Assembly (NCBI GenBank): GCA_013152475.1
Contig: JAADGH010000093.1
Span: forward strand, 1-59,774
DNA: 59,774 nucleotides
Direction of reading: 5' to 3'
DNA from: Planctomycetota bacterium
Lineage (GTDB): Bacteria; Planctomycetota; Brocadiia; JAADGH01
The notes below the pieces were generated by a model that made no database searches, was not told where the DNA came from, and saw only the letters and a program-made list of their open reading frames with translations. Positions 32,019-40,009 of the stretch are shown in pieces (the first letter of the stretch is position 1; each line of letters starts with the position of its first letter). The position numbers and the translations under genes are program-made.

Positions 32019-32274
32019 GAAACACCTGTCGGACACTCTCCGAGAGATGGGGCAGGAAGAGATTTCCTCGCCCCACCTTCTTGGCGGTCTGAATCACGAG
32101 GCGCAGGAAGGACGAGGAGACAAATTCCACGTCTGTCATGTCGAAAACCACCGGCAGGTCGGCGGCGATCACCTTTTCCATCAACGGCGTCTCGATGCCG
32201 GCGCAGAGGGTGCTGTCCAGCCTCCCCGAAAACGCGCAATACAGCTTGCCGTCCTTTTCCGTCATGTCCACCAT
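31981..32274 (-). CDS. STAS-domain anti-anti-sigma-like protein
   Basis: 97 residues from ATG 32274, preceded by AGGAGAAGG. A single STAS domain: KLYCAFSGRLDSTLCAGIET, LPVVFDMTDVEFVSSSFLRL and VFLISGLDEQLGLS. The Ser cluster in FVSSSFLR is where an anti-sigma kinase would phosphorylate, so it could be a partner-switching component and a substrate of SpoIIE-type phosphatases such as the FHA-GAF-SpoIIE protein at 18423. Its last 13 codons are read antisense to the last 13 codons of the kinase-like gene, a convergent overlap of 38 bases, so the two transcripts can pair. No RsbW-type kinase gene is adjacent. Confidence 0.82.
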   Translation of the reverse strand: MVDMTEKDGKLYCAFSGRLDSTLCAGIETPLMEKVIAADLPVVFDMTDVEFVSSSFLRLVIQTAKKVGRGNLFLPHLSESVRQVFLISGLDEQLGLS

Positions 32275-32642
32275 TTGCCTTCTCCTGACTGATGCGGCGG
32301 CGCGGCGCTTTGGGACGAGTCGTCATACGGTATCCCATGGCGGGAGCCGGCACAACGCTGCCACAGAATCATATACCGCATCCCAACTCATTGTGGAATA
32401 GGATGTTAAGGCTCTCAACGATGGGCTATGACCCCTCTGATACAGCCCCTGAGCTACGCCGCCACGCGATCGAAAACAGTACGGCGGTAAGATAGTGAAT
32501 TCGCGGTTCGTTGTCAAGCGCAAAAACCTGAGGCATTACCTCCTCGTCCAATTCACGGTTGAATTGCTGGGCGAAGTGAGTTAGCCTTGCTGCGATCTTA
32601 TTCCTTCACTCCATCTGTCCAAGAAGACGGGACGAGGCGCAA
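32275..32642. other. 368-bp divergent intergenic region, no gene recognised
   Basis: Lies between the STAS start (minus) and the aldolase start (plus). It should contain both promoters but no convincing -10/-35 pair was found. An 11-base string TGAGGCATTAC at 32529-32539 equals one arm of the inverted repeat at 36402-36423, which could be a fragment of the same element or chance. Confidence 0.35.
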
Positions 32643-33356
32643 GTGAAGGCACATTTGTCAAGGCCATGCAGGATGACCGATATGCCCGGCACAGGAACCA
32701 ACCTGAAAGAACGTATTCATCGGCACGAGACCCTCTCTATTGCCCCCGGCTCGACAGACATGAGCGGCGAAAAGCTCCAGCAGCTCGCGGCGGCCGGGTA
32801 CGATTTGATCTTCATCGACGGCCAGCACCGACCTATCGACGAAAAGGAACTCCTCCAGTTCTGCAAGACGGCTGCACAGGCGGGCCTGCCGGTTGTACTC
32901 AGGATCAGACACCCCGACGAAGCCTTCCTGGCGGGCAGGTATCTCGACTTCGGGCCGCTCGGCATCATCGTTCCCATGGTCGAACGCGAGGAAACCGTTC
33001 TGCGCGCCATCGAATCCTTCTATTATCCCCCGCTTGGCAGACGAAGCTGGGGACCCGGCGACGCCTACGGATGGGGACAATTTGCCGAGGGGTTCCCCTA
33101 TGCGGAGTGGTGGAACAGCCACGGCGTTCTCATGATCCAGTTTGAATCCCTTCCCGCAATCCTCGGCGCGAAGGGCCTCATCAAACCCGGGGTGGACATG
33201 GTGGTGTTCGGGGAGTGCGACCTTACGCTCGACCTCTCCGCCAGGCCGGATGCGCCCTTCAAGACATTCGACGAGTGCCATCGGCATGTTGTCAGAGAGA
33301 CCGAGGACATGGACGTCAAGATCGGCGCGGGCGCCTCACCTCTGGGCAAGCTATAG
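32643..33356 (+). CDS. HpcH/HpaI-type aldolase family protein, possibly truncated at a TAG
   Basis: 237 residues from GTG 32643 (GAGGCG upstream); an ATG at 32673 (MTDMPGTG) is an alternative. Family features: LQQLAAAGYDLIFIDGQHRP (the His of the EHxP motif), GLPVVLRIRHPDEAF (Arg), FGPLGIIVPMVEREETV (Glu), SWGPGDAYGWGQF and MIQFESLPAI. It should bind a divalent metal and cleave or form a hydroxy-oxo acid. It ends at GASPLGKL followed by TAG; the same frame then reads KNIRWFADNLKRTVRSEPLQ for a further 34 codons to 33458, suggesting the original protein was longer and that TAG is a nonsense mutation. Otherwise the family is normally 250-270 residues. Confidence 0.75.
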   Translation: MKAHLSRPCRMTDMPGTGTNLKERIHRHETLSIAPGSTDMSGEKLQQLAAAGYDLIFIDGQHRPIDEKELLQFCKTAAQAGLPVVLRIRHPDEAFLAGRYLDFGPLGIIVPMVEREETVLRAIESFYYPPLGRRSWGPGDAYGWGQFAEGFPYAEWWNSHGVLMIQFESLPAILGAKGLIKPGVDMVVFGECDLTLDLSARPDAPFKTFDECHRHVVRETEDMDVKIGAGASPLGKL

Positions 33357-33420
33357 AAGAACATACGGTGGTTCGCCGACAACCTGAAGCGTACCGTCCG
33401 AAGCGAACCGCTCCAGGGGC

Positions 33421-34716
33421 TCAACGACACGAGCTGTGGGTCTTGAGACGGGCAAACTCGTCTTTCACCTGATCCCACCGGATCTCGTGTGGCAGTTGCT
33501 TGCTCAGCGCGGCTTTGGCAGCGGTAAATCCGGCGGCCTCGCCCATGGCGACCGCGTTGCCCGTGACGCGGTAGCTGGCGTGTGCGAAGAAGTCTCCGCT
33601 GATGCAGCGCCCGGCCATCAGGAGACCGTCCACGTCTTTCGCAACCAGACTGCGCAGAGGGATGTCATACGGCTTCACCCGCCGGCCCTCCCCGCTGCAG
33701 CCCTTCCCATCCGTCGGGTTTGTGGAATGGATATCCACACCGAACGTGGCGCGACAGATGCCGTCCGGATGGCGCGCTCCGCTCGTGATGTCCTGCTCCG
33801 TCACCGTGTACCTCCCGTGAATGCGCCGCCCCTCGCGGACGCCGATCTGCTCGGAGGTGGCCACGATGCACATGTTCTTCCACGCGCCGCCGAGGGACCG
33901 AAGCGCGTCGGTTTGACGATGGAGCTCCGCCCTCGCGTGAACGGTGGCCTCGGTGATCTCGGCGGCGTCGAAGGCGCATCGTCCGTACTCATGGTTGGAC
34001 ATGAGCATGAACAGGTCTTCGCGAAGAGGAAAGAGCGTGGGCTGGCCGTAGGAGGGCGGCGTGCCGACATCCTCCAGGAGTTCGCACAGCGTTGCCTTGT
34101 GGGATCCCTCTTGCTGTCTCGCGCTGGTGAACTCGCGGATTTCATCGAGATGGATGCCGCCGATCAGGGCGATCAGGCTCATCGGCTGGCTTTCGCCGTT
34201 GCCCGGCCGGCCCACGTCAAAGGCACAGCCTGCCTGCGCGGCGAGATCGCCATCACCTGTGCAGTCAATGAATGCCCTGGCGGTCCATGCCTCGCGGCCC
34301 GACTTGGATTCGGTGATGATCGTCCTCAAACGTCCTGCGCCGTCGCATGCGGCCGCAGCCACGCGTGTGTGCAGCCGGACGCGCACGTTTGCGTCAAGAC
34401 AGATCTCATCGAGAAGCAGTTTCATCGCCTCGATGTCGTAGTCGTGACCTCGCCCTTTGGCGCCGCGCGCGTCGAGCGTGGCTGTGATATGCTCGATCAG
34501 GCCGCCCTTGTCGCGCATGTCGATGATGTGGGCCATGAGCCCGGCGGTCCAGATGCCGCCGAGACAGCCGTGTGCCTCGATCAGCCCGGTCTGTGCGCCG
34601 GCCCGCGCGGCGGTAACGGCTGCCGCCACACCGGCGGGACCGCCGCCGCACACGACGACGTCAAAGTCGCCGACGATTGGTATCTCACGGGCGGGTTCAT
34701 GAACCGTCTGCGCCAT
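33421..34716 (-). CDS. FAD-dependent oxidoreductase (FAD_oxidored family)
   Basis: 431 residues, ATG 34716 with AAGGGAAAG upstream. Dinucleotide site FDVVVCGGGPAGVAAAVTAA at about 18-37 (GxGxxG), LIEAHGCLGGIWTAGL, then TARAFIDCTGDGDLAAQAGC (GDG site), GRRIHGRYTVTEQDI and VDGLLMAGRCISGDFFAHAS with VTGNAVAMGEAAG near the C-terminus. This family is frequent in PVC genomes, where its substrates are mostly unknown, perhaps sugar or organic acid derivatives. Its 3' end overlaps the possible read-through extension of the convergent aldolase gene. The 163 bases upstream separate it from the HD-domain gene. Confidence 0.88.
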   Translation of the reverse strand: MAQTVHEPAREIPIVGDFDVVVCGGGPAGVAAAVTAARAGAQTGLIEAHGCLGGIWTAGLMAHIIDMRDKGGLIEHITATLDARGAKGRGHDYDIEAMKLLLDEICLDANVRVRLHTRVAAAACDGAGRLRTIITESKSGREAWTARAFIDCTGDGDLAAQAGCAFDVGRPGNGESQPMSLIALIGGIHLDEIREFTSARQQEGSHKATLCELLEDVGTPPSYGQPTLFPLREDLFMLMSNHEYGRCAFDAAEITEATVHARAELHRQTDALRSLGGAWKNMCIVATSEQIGVREGRRIHGRYTVTEQDITSGARHPDGICRATFGVDIHSTNPTDGKGCSGEGRRVKPYDIPLRSLVAKDVDGLLMAGRCISGDFFAHASYRVTGNAVAMGEAAGFTAAKAALSKQLPHEIRWDQVKDEFARLKTHSSCR

Positions 34717-34879
34717 CGTCTTTCCCTTTTCTCTGCATCATTCCATTCTGCAGGTTGCGGGCCGATTATAGACCGCGTACCGATGGGAAGCAAGAGCGAT
34801 GGCAAACCACCGGTGCTTTGCTCACGGGAAATCCCTGGAAGATAGTTGCGTTTCGGCTTCGGGTGAGCAGTGGTCGGAG

Positions 34880-36196
34880 TTAACAGATCGCGTCGAATTG
34901 ACGAGAAAGCTCCTGATACTCCGCATACGCCGCGGTCTGGCCGGCCACCCGGACCTCGTTCACCTCGTCGGAATGCCTCGCCAGCGCGCTTACGATGTCG
35001 GGATCCAGGCAGCGCGCTTCGACTTCTTCCTGCATGATCTGCAGCACCCTGGACGCCGGCATGCCCGGCCGATAGGGGCGGTTCTCGGTCATGGCTGCGA
35101 AATGGTCGGCTGCGGACATGATGCGCGCCCCCAGCGTGATCGCATCGGAGCGGTAATGAAATGGATAGCCGCTGCCATCGAGGCGCTCGTGGTGAAGGGA
35201 GGCCCATTCGTTGATCGTGTGCAGGTTGTCTATGGTCTCCAGGATGCGGTAGGTGTGGAAGGGGTGGGTTTTCATGATCTTAAACTCTTCCGTGGTGAGG
35301 CCGGCGGGTTTTTCCAGGATGTCGAGAGGCACGGCAAGCTTTCCCAGATCGTGAAGGTATCCCGCCGCTCTCATCATCGCGGCCTCGGTTTCGGAGCAGC
35401 CAACCAGTGCGAACAGTTTTTCGGCGGTCGTTGCGACGCCGCTCGAATGCGTTGAAGTGAACCGACTTCGGAAGTCGATGACCTGGCAGAAGAGCTTCGC
35501 CAGGTCGATGAGCTGCGTCATGTCCAGCTCGACGATAACAGAGACGGACCGACGCTCCAAGATCGAACCGATCGCCGGAGACGTCGCGTCCAGCCAGAAA
35601 TACTCCTTGGCCGCCAGGCTTTCGAACACCTGGACAATCTCCGGCACAAAGAGGTCCCTGCTTTGCGTCGCGATTTCTTTCGTAACGCCTTCCGCTTGAT
35701 ACAGGACCTTCTTCTGGTCGCGCAGGAGCACTGCCACGCGGTCGGCCAGGTGGAGGATGTGGCTGCCTGTGGGGACGCCGTTTCCGTTTGCCTCTGCGCC
35801 TGCCCCCTCGTTCCAGGGCGTGCGATGATAACGTATTAGCGTGGCGACCTCAGAGAAGGGCTTGAAATCCTTGAACAGCAGGTAGCCGAGTCTGGCGTGT
35901 TTTTCGGGGTTCAATTGCGTCGATGCGGACACCCCGCGTCTTTCCTTTAGAGAGATTGCCCCGCTGTCGTGCAGCAGCCCGGCCCAGAGCAGGTTGGTCT
36001 GCTCCCCATAGGACAACCCCATCTCCGCCCCAATGCTCAGGGCAATGTAGGCCACACGTTTGTGGTGGTCAACCAGGCCGGGGTTCACCAGGTCCATTGC
36101 GTTGGACAGGCCCACAACGGTTTCAAATAGGGGGATCCTCGGCTTGCCAGTGAGGTCTCCCGTCCCCTTATCCCATAAGCCTTCCGCGTCCAGCAC
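34880..36196 (-). CDS. tandem HD-domain protein with C-terminal HD-GYP (c-di-GMP phosphodiesterase type)
   Basis: 438 residues from GTG 36196 (GGGAGA seven bases upstream); TTG 36202 is too close to that site. A first, degenerate HD domain at about 40-180 (VDHHKRVAYIALSIGAEMG, GLLHDSGAISL, IRYHRTPWN, HLADRVAVLL). A linker at about 190-235 and then a full HD-GYP domain: HSSGVATTAEKLF, YLHDLGKLAVPLDILEKPAG (His282-Asp283), KTHPFHTYRILE, LHHERLDGSGYPFHYR (the GYP motif), and IMSAADHFAAMTENRPYR. HD-GYP domains hydrolyse cyclic di-GMP. No receiver or sensor domain precedes it; the first HD may bind a ligand. Cytoplasmic. Confidence 0.87.
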   Translation of the reverse strand: MLDAEGLWDKGTGDLTGKPRIPLFETVVGLSNAMDLVNPGLVDHHKRVAYIALSIGAEMGLSYGEQTNLLWAGLLHDSGAISLKERRGVSASTQLNPEKHARLGYLLFKDFKPFSEVATLIRYHRTPWNEGAGAEANGNGVPTGSHILHLADRVAVLLRDQKKVLYQAEGVTKEIATQSRDLFVPEIVQVFESLAAKEYFWLDATSPAIGSILERRSVSVIVELDMTQLIDLAKLFCQVIDFRSRFTSTHSSGVATTAEKLFALVGCSETEAAMMRAAGYLHDLGKLAVPLDILEKPAGLTTEEFKIMKTHPFHTYRILETIDNLHTINEWASLHHERLDGSGYPFHYRSDAITLGARIMSAADHFAAMTENRPYRPGMPASRVLQIMQEEVEARCLDPDIVSALARHSDEVNEVRVAGQTAAYAEYQELSRQFDAIC

Positions 36197-36284
36197 TCGC
36201 AATTCTCCCGGGGCACGGCAAATCGTCCGCGACCACTATACCACAGCAGGACCAAGAAACGCGAACGGAAAACTGGTCATCAAG

Positions 36285-36423
36285 GTAATGCTTCAGTGAC
36301 GGGGGGATGTCATCTCTGAAAGCGCGCGGTGTGTCAAGTGAATTGTATGGGATTTTGCGGCGGTCTGAGAAGCACGTGATTCCTCGCAATAACAATGGCC
36401 GCCCCCCGTCACTGAGGCATTAC
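36285..36423. repeat. 139-bp element with 22-bp terminal inverted repeats
   Basis: Left arm 36285-36306 begins GTAATGCTTCAGTGACGG and ends in a G-run; right arm 36402-36423 is its reverse complement at 21 of 22 positions. The 95-base interior has no gene. Size, terminal repeats and lack of coding content resemble a MITE-like element. It sits between the HD-GYP start and the ribF stop. I see no target-site duplication. An 11-base piece of the arm occurs at 32529-32539. Confidence 0.65.
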
Positions 36424-36453
36424 TCTTTGTCGGACACGCCATCGCGGCGCCTG

Positions 36454-37392
36454 TCATGTGGTCTTGCCCGGAGAAGACAGGCCCTGGGCCTGCTCACAGT
36501 CACGCCGGATCTGCTCGGCAAGGGCGCCCGTGGTTTCGAAGTGCATCTCATCGCGCAATCGCTTGAAGAGGGCAACGTCGAGGTCCTGCCCGCGGAGATC
36601 GCCCTGGAACCCGATCAAATGGACTTCCACGCGCTCCTCACTCCCGGCCTTCACGGTCGGTCTGACGCCGATGTTCACCACCACATCGTAGGTCTTTTCT
36701 CCCACGTGGGCGCGCCCGGCGTAGACGCCCCGCGACGGGCGGGCCTCGTGGTGCAGGTTCAGGTTCGCGGTAGGGAAGCCCAGCTTTGCGCCCATGCCGT
36801 CGCCCTGGACCACCGTACCCAGAAGTGAAAAAGGCCGGCCCAGCATGGCGGCGGCTGTTTCCAGGTCCCCGTGCGTGATGACCTCGCGAACGGCGGTGCT
36901 GCTCACGACCCGATCTCCCACTTGGGCAAGCGACACCTGCCGACACTCGATGCCATATTCCACCGACACTCGTTCCAGGAAGGCGCAGTTGCCCTCTCCT
37001 CCCTTTCCGAACGTGGCGTTCTGGCCAAGGACAATGATCTTCGCGCCGAGCCGGTCGATCAGGATTTTTTCGAGAAACTCGCGCGCCGTCGTGGCGGCCA
37101 GGAACCGATCAAAATGAAGCACGAGGCAAAGGTCCGCGCCGAGGCATTCGAAGAGATAGAGTCTATGCCGCAGGGACGTAATCAGCGGGGGGGCGTGCCC
37201 GGACAGCACCGATTGCGGGTGGCGATCGAAGGTGACAATGGCCGACTGGTAACCGCTCTCTTCCGCAAGCGCCACGGCGGTGGAGATGGTTTTTTGGTGT
37301 CCCAGGTGAACCCCGTCGAACATGCCGAGGGCGACCACGCGCTGCGCAAGGGGAATGCCCTTGGCCTCATCCTTCCAGAAAATCGCTTTCAT
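36454..37392 (-). CDS. ribF: bifunctional riboflavin kinase / FAD synthetase
   Basis: 312 residues, normal length. N-terminal FMN adenylyltransferase domain with VVALGMFDGVHLGHQKTIST (the nucleotidyltransferase GxHxGH motif), SAIVTFDRHPQ, LGQNATFGKGGEGN and VSSTAVREVITHGDLETAAA (the S-S-T-x-I/V-R motif). C-terminal riboflavin kinase domain with LGRPFSLLGTVVQGDGMGAK, LGFPTANL (ADP/FMN binding), SRGVYAGRA and NIGVRPT. It converts riboflavin to FMN and FMN to FAD in the cytoplasm. No clear ribosome site precedes ATG 37392. The PpiD-like gene ends 39 bases upstream on the same strand, so ribF may be its downstream partner. Confidence 0.93.
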   Translation of the reverse strand: MKAIFWKDEAKGIPLAQRVVALGMFDGVHLGHQKTISTAVALAEESGYQSAIVTFDRHPQSVLSGHAPPLITSLRHRLYLFECLGADLCLVLHFDRFLAATTAREFLEKILIDRLGAKIIVLGQNATFGKGGEGNCAFLERVSVEYGIECRQVSLAQVGDRVVSSTAVREVITHGDLETAAAMLGRPFSLLGTVVQGDGMGAKLGFPTANLNLHHEARPSRGVYAGRAHVGEKTYDVVVNIGVRPTVKAGSEERVEVHLIGFQGDLRGQDLDVALFKRLRDEMHFETTGALAEQIRRDCEQAQGLSSPGKTT

Positions 37393-37431
37393 GGGACTAC
37401 CGGGGTTGATGCATTGCGGCTTCGGAAAGCA

Positions 37432-39150
37432 TCAATGTTCGAAGACCTCCAAGTCGGCCCGCTTTCTCAAATCCGTCATCCATGCGTCTTGGAGATCGCT
37501 CATTTTCGCGAAGGTGTATCGCTGCATCAGGCGGGATTTTTCCTTGTTGAACTCATCCTGGTCCGCCGCCTCGCGCCCTGCCAGCGTCATCAGATAGCAT
37601 CTCGTCTCGGCGCCTTCCTCCACGACCAGGCCGATCTGGCCCTTGTGCAGACGAAACGCCTCCTCGGCGAGAAGCGGATGGTCCCCCGGAATGCCGGTCT
37701 CGTACTGGTGTCTTCCCGCCCCGCCCCGCCCGTACGATTTTGGCCGGGTGAAGAAGTGGCTTTCCTCGATGGCGAGGCCCTTTCCCTTCTTGCCCAGTTT
37801 TTTCTTCAGCAGCTCCAGACATTCGCTGAGGGTCTTGGTCTTGGATCGGCACTCCTCCATCATCTCCATCGCCTTCTTCAGGGCCTTGTCCTCCCGCAGG
37901 TCGGACTCCACCTGCTTCTTCACCTCCTCAAACGGCATGACTTTGGCCGGCTCGATGGCCAGGACCTGATAGATATATTTTCCACCGGGACAGTCTGCAA
38001 TCGCGCTCGGCGTCATCTCTTCAGAGTCCGCGATGTCCTTCTGGAAGTCCACACGGCCCGGCAGTATCCCGACGTCGGAGGCGGTAATGAAGGCCGTCCG
38101 CACGTAGCCCACCCTGGGATCGTCCAGCTCCTCGCTCACCGCCGAAAGCGAGCATTCCATCTCCTTGTCCATCTTCGACTCGATCTTCCGGTCGATCTTG
38201 TCCAGAACGGCAGCCAGCCGATTCTCGGTGGCTTCCTCAGCCAGTTTCTTTCGGATCGCGTCCTTCACGTCCTTCAGCGGCCGGTACTTCGCCTCCTTTT
38301 TCTTCGCCTCTTTCTTCTTGTCGGCCTTTGGCTTTTCCGTCTTGCCCTTTTCGTCAGACGGCTTCTCGTCGATCTTGTACAATTCTTTGTGCTTCTCGTA
38401 GTAGGCCGCGATCTCTTTATCCGTCACTTTCCCGGGCTCGGCGAGATCGCTCTTTTTCACGATCACGTATTCAATCTTGGCCGACTCGTCGCGCTTGTAG
38501 CCCGGCTTGCCCTTGTTCGGATCGGGAAAATTGCCTTTATGGGTCTCGTAGAACGCCTTCAACTCGTCCTCGGTCACCTGGATATCGGAAACCAGCAGGT
38601 CCGTCGCAAAGGCGACATACTTCACTTTCACCCTCTCGTTGTTCTCGGCATATTTCTGCCATGCGTCCTCGGTGGACACCTTCGCGCTGTTGCGGAGGAT
38701 CGACAACAGCTTGCTCACGAGAATCTGCTCCTCGACCGTCTTCTCGTACGCCGCCGCATCCAGCCTCGACTGCGCCAGGAAGTTCTGGTAGGCATGCATG
38801 TTGAATCCGGTCTTGTCAAAGAAGCGGGGGTCGTTGAGGATGGCGAAGCGGATCTCCTGAGGGCTCACGCCCAGGCCCATCCGGCGGGCCTCGTCAAGGA
38901 GAATGTAGGCATCCCACAGCTCCGATTTGCTGAGGCGCCGTGCATACCGGCTGCCCACGCGGCTCTTTTCCCATCGGTAGTTCATGTCGCGAATGACGCT
39001 GCGAAGGATCTTCTCGCCGAACACGCGACCGGCATATTGTTTGCCGACAAGGTTCCGCAGAAAGCCCCCCGCGCCCCAGGCCACCATCAGGAATGCGGCC
39101 AACGCCGCAAGAAAATGCTTCTGGTGTTTACGAAACCACTCGAGTTTCAT
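37432..39150 (-). CDS. membrane-anchored PpiD/SurA-like periplasmic folding factor
   Basis: 572 residues from ATG 39150. A single N-terminal membrane helix (KHFLAALAAFLMVAWGAGGF, about 11-30) puts the rest outside the cytoplasm. SurA_N-like helical chaperone segments follow (LSKSELWDAYILLDEARRMG, SPQEIRFAILNDPRFFDKTG, YQNFLAQSRLDAAAYEKTVE). These match the PpiD pattern NDPxFxDxxGxFDxxxYxxxL. A Lys/Glu-rich insertion lies at about 290-325. A parvulin domain is not clearly readable: the region EEMTPSAIADCPGGKYIYQV has the position but not the sequence of an active PPIase. So it is a chaperone-like SurA_N protein, perhaps without isomerase activity. A partner for export of the many secreted proteins encoded here is plausible. 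Confidence 0.78.
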   Translation of the reverse strand: MKLEWFRKHQKHFLAALAAFLMVAWGAGGFLRNLVGKQYAGRVFGEKILRSVIRDMNYRWEKSRVGSRYARRLSKSELWDAYILLDEARRMGLGVSPQEIRFAILNDPRFFDKTGFNMHAYQNFLAQSRLDAAAYEKTVEEQILVSKLLSILRNSAKVSTEDAWQKYAENNERVKVKYVAFATDLLVSDIQVTEDELKAFYETHKGNFPDPNKGKPGYKRDESAKIEYVIVKKSDLAEPGKVTDKEIAAYYEKHKELYKIDEKPSDEKGKTEKPKADKKKEAKKKEAKYRPLKDVKDAIRKKLAEEATENRLAAVLDKIDRKIESKMDKEMECSLSAVSEELDDPRVGYVRTAFITASDVGILPGRVDFQKDIADSEEMTPSAIADCPGGKYIYQVLAIEPAKVMPFEEVKKQVESDLREDKALKKAMEMMEECRSKTKTLSECLELLKKKLGKKGKGLAIEESHFFTRPKSYGRGGAGRHQYETGIPGDHPLLAEEAFRLHKGQIGLVVEEGAETRCYLMTLAGREAADQDEFNKEKSRLMQRYTFAKMSDLQDAWMTDLRKRADLEVFEH

Positions 39151-39348
39151 TGAACGAAGTGCTCCATTCCAAACGAGCCTTAAGCCAGAAACTCTCAATT
39201 ATAGCTATTTGTTTCCGGTACATCAACTGCTTTCTTGGCGATGTGCCTGCTGCGGCAGGGGGACCGCTCCCCACGGCCTATGCGTATTTCGCCGCAATGT
39301 CCCTCGCCATCCGGGCCCACCGATCCACGTGCCCGACAAGAGTCATTC

Positions 39349-39377
39349 GGGTGGGCCAGAGGCCCACCCTACGTTTT
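39349..39377 (+). repeat. REP copy 1
   Basis: Palindrome GGTGGGCC-AGA-GGCCCACC (eight-base stem, three-base loop) plus a tail CTACGTTT. Same orientation as the copy at 40595-40621 and identical over 27 bases. It contains the TAG stop (39369-39371 read on the minus strand) of the nuclease-like gene. Confidence 0.88.
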
Positions 39378-39947
39378 CTCCGTCAGTGCCCCAAAGACCC
39401 GAAGCATGTTTATGATCCGGGAAATCGGTTCGTTATCCCCCATTGCGTCAATACTTTTCAGAAAGATTGGGGTCAGGTCCTCGACGAATTCGATGTCCAC
39501 GTTCGTCAGGAAAAATTCCTTTGCCTCCCGGAGCGAAACAGGCGTGGGTCTCCTGCCGGCGAAATAGAGTACACGTCGGTATCCCTTCCCAAGTTCCTTT
39601 GCTGCCGTCTCCAGGGCCGCGTCCTGACGCCTCTGTAACTTGTTTCTGTCACTGCGCATGAGGCCGAGCCCGGGATGTGAGAGATTCAGCATAGTTGCGT
39701 AATTGCTCACGAATCTTTTGACGTAACTGCGGCTCAGCGACAGTGAGAAATGAGCCTTCACTTCTCCCCAGATTTTCTCCTTGATGCGGTTCGTTCTTCG
39801 ATCAATGCGGACCGCAAGCAGATCAAGATCGGCATACGATGAGGTCTTGCCCGCGGGGGTTGGGACAACGTAGCGCACATCGGATCGAACAAAATATCCC
39901 TGTTGCTCCAGGCAGAGTTTCACGAATTCCTGAACCGGTTCCATCAT
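39369..39947 (-). CDS. unrecognised protein with PD-(D/E)xK nuclease-like motif, flanked by REPs
   Basis: 192 residues; no family recognised. GGAGGG precedes ATG 39947/39944. Residues 1-64 look like the core of a restriction-endonuclease fold: helix VQEFVKLCLEQQGYFVRSDV, then Asp40/Asp42 in SYADLDLLAVRID, a loop, and KIWGEVKAHFS with Glu62-x-Lys64. This D-x(20)-ExK order is typical of PD-(D/E)xK nucleases. The C-terminal half (YRRVLYFAGRRPTPVSLREA, FFLTNVDIEFVEDL) could be a strand-helix extension. The gene is bracketed by inverted REP copies (39349 and 39979), and its last two codons ACG TAG lie in the REP. A link with REP/RAYT transposition is possible but unproven. Confidence 0.55.
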   Translation of the reverse strand: MMEPVQEFVKLCLEQQGYFVRSDVRYVVPTPAGKTSSYADLDLLAVRIDRRTNRIKEKIWGEVKAHFSLSLSRSYVKRFVSNYATMLNLSHPGLGLMRSDRNKLQRRQDAALETAAKELGKGYRRVLYFAGRRPTPVSLREAKEFFLTNVDIEFVEDLTPIFLKSIDAMGDNEPISRIINMLRVFGALTEKT

Positions 39948-39978
39948 TTCCCTCCCGCCCTCGCCTCGGTCTCAAAGC

Positions 39979-40007
39979 AAATGTAGGGTGGGCCTCTGGC
40001 CCACCAT
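39979..40007 (-). repeat. REP copy 2 (inverted)
   Basis: Reverse complement of copies 1 and 3: core 39983-40005 reads GTAGGGTGGGCC then TCTGGCCCACC. It lies three bases downstream of the stop of the RAYT transposase (TGA, 40012-40010) and starts 32 bases after the nuclease-like gene start. It forms an inverted pair with the copy on either side. Confidence 0.88.
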
Positions 40008-40009
40008 CT

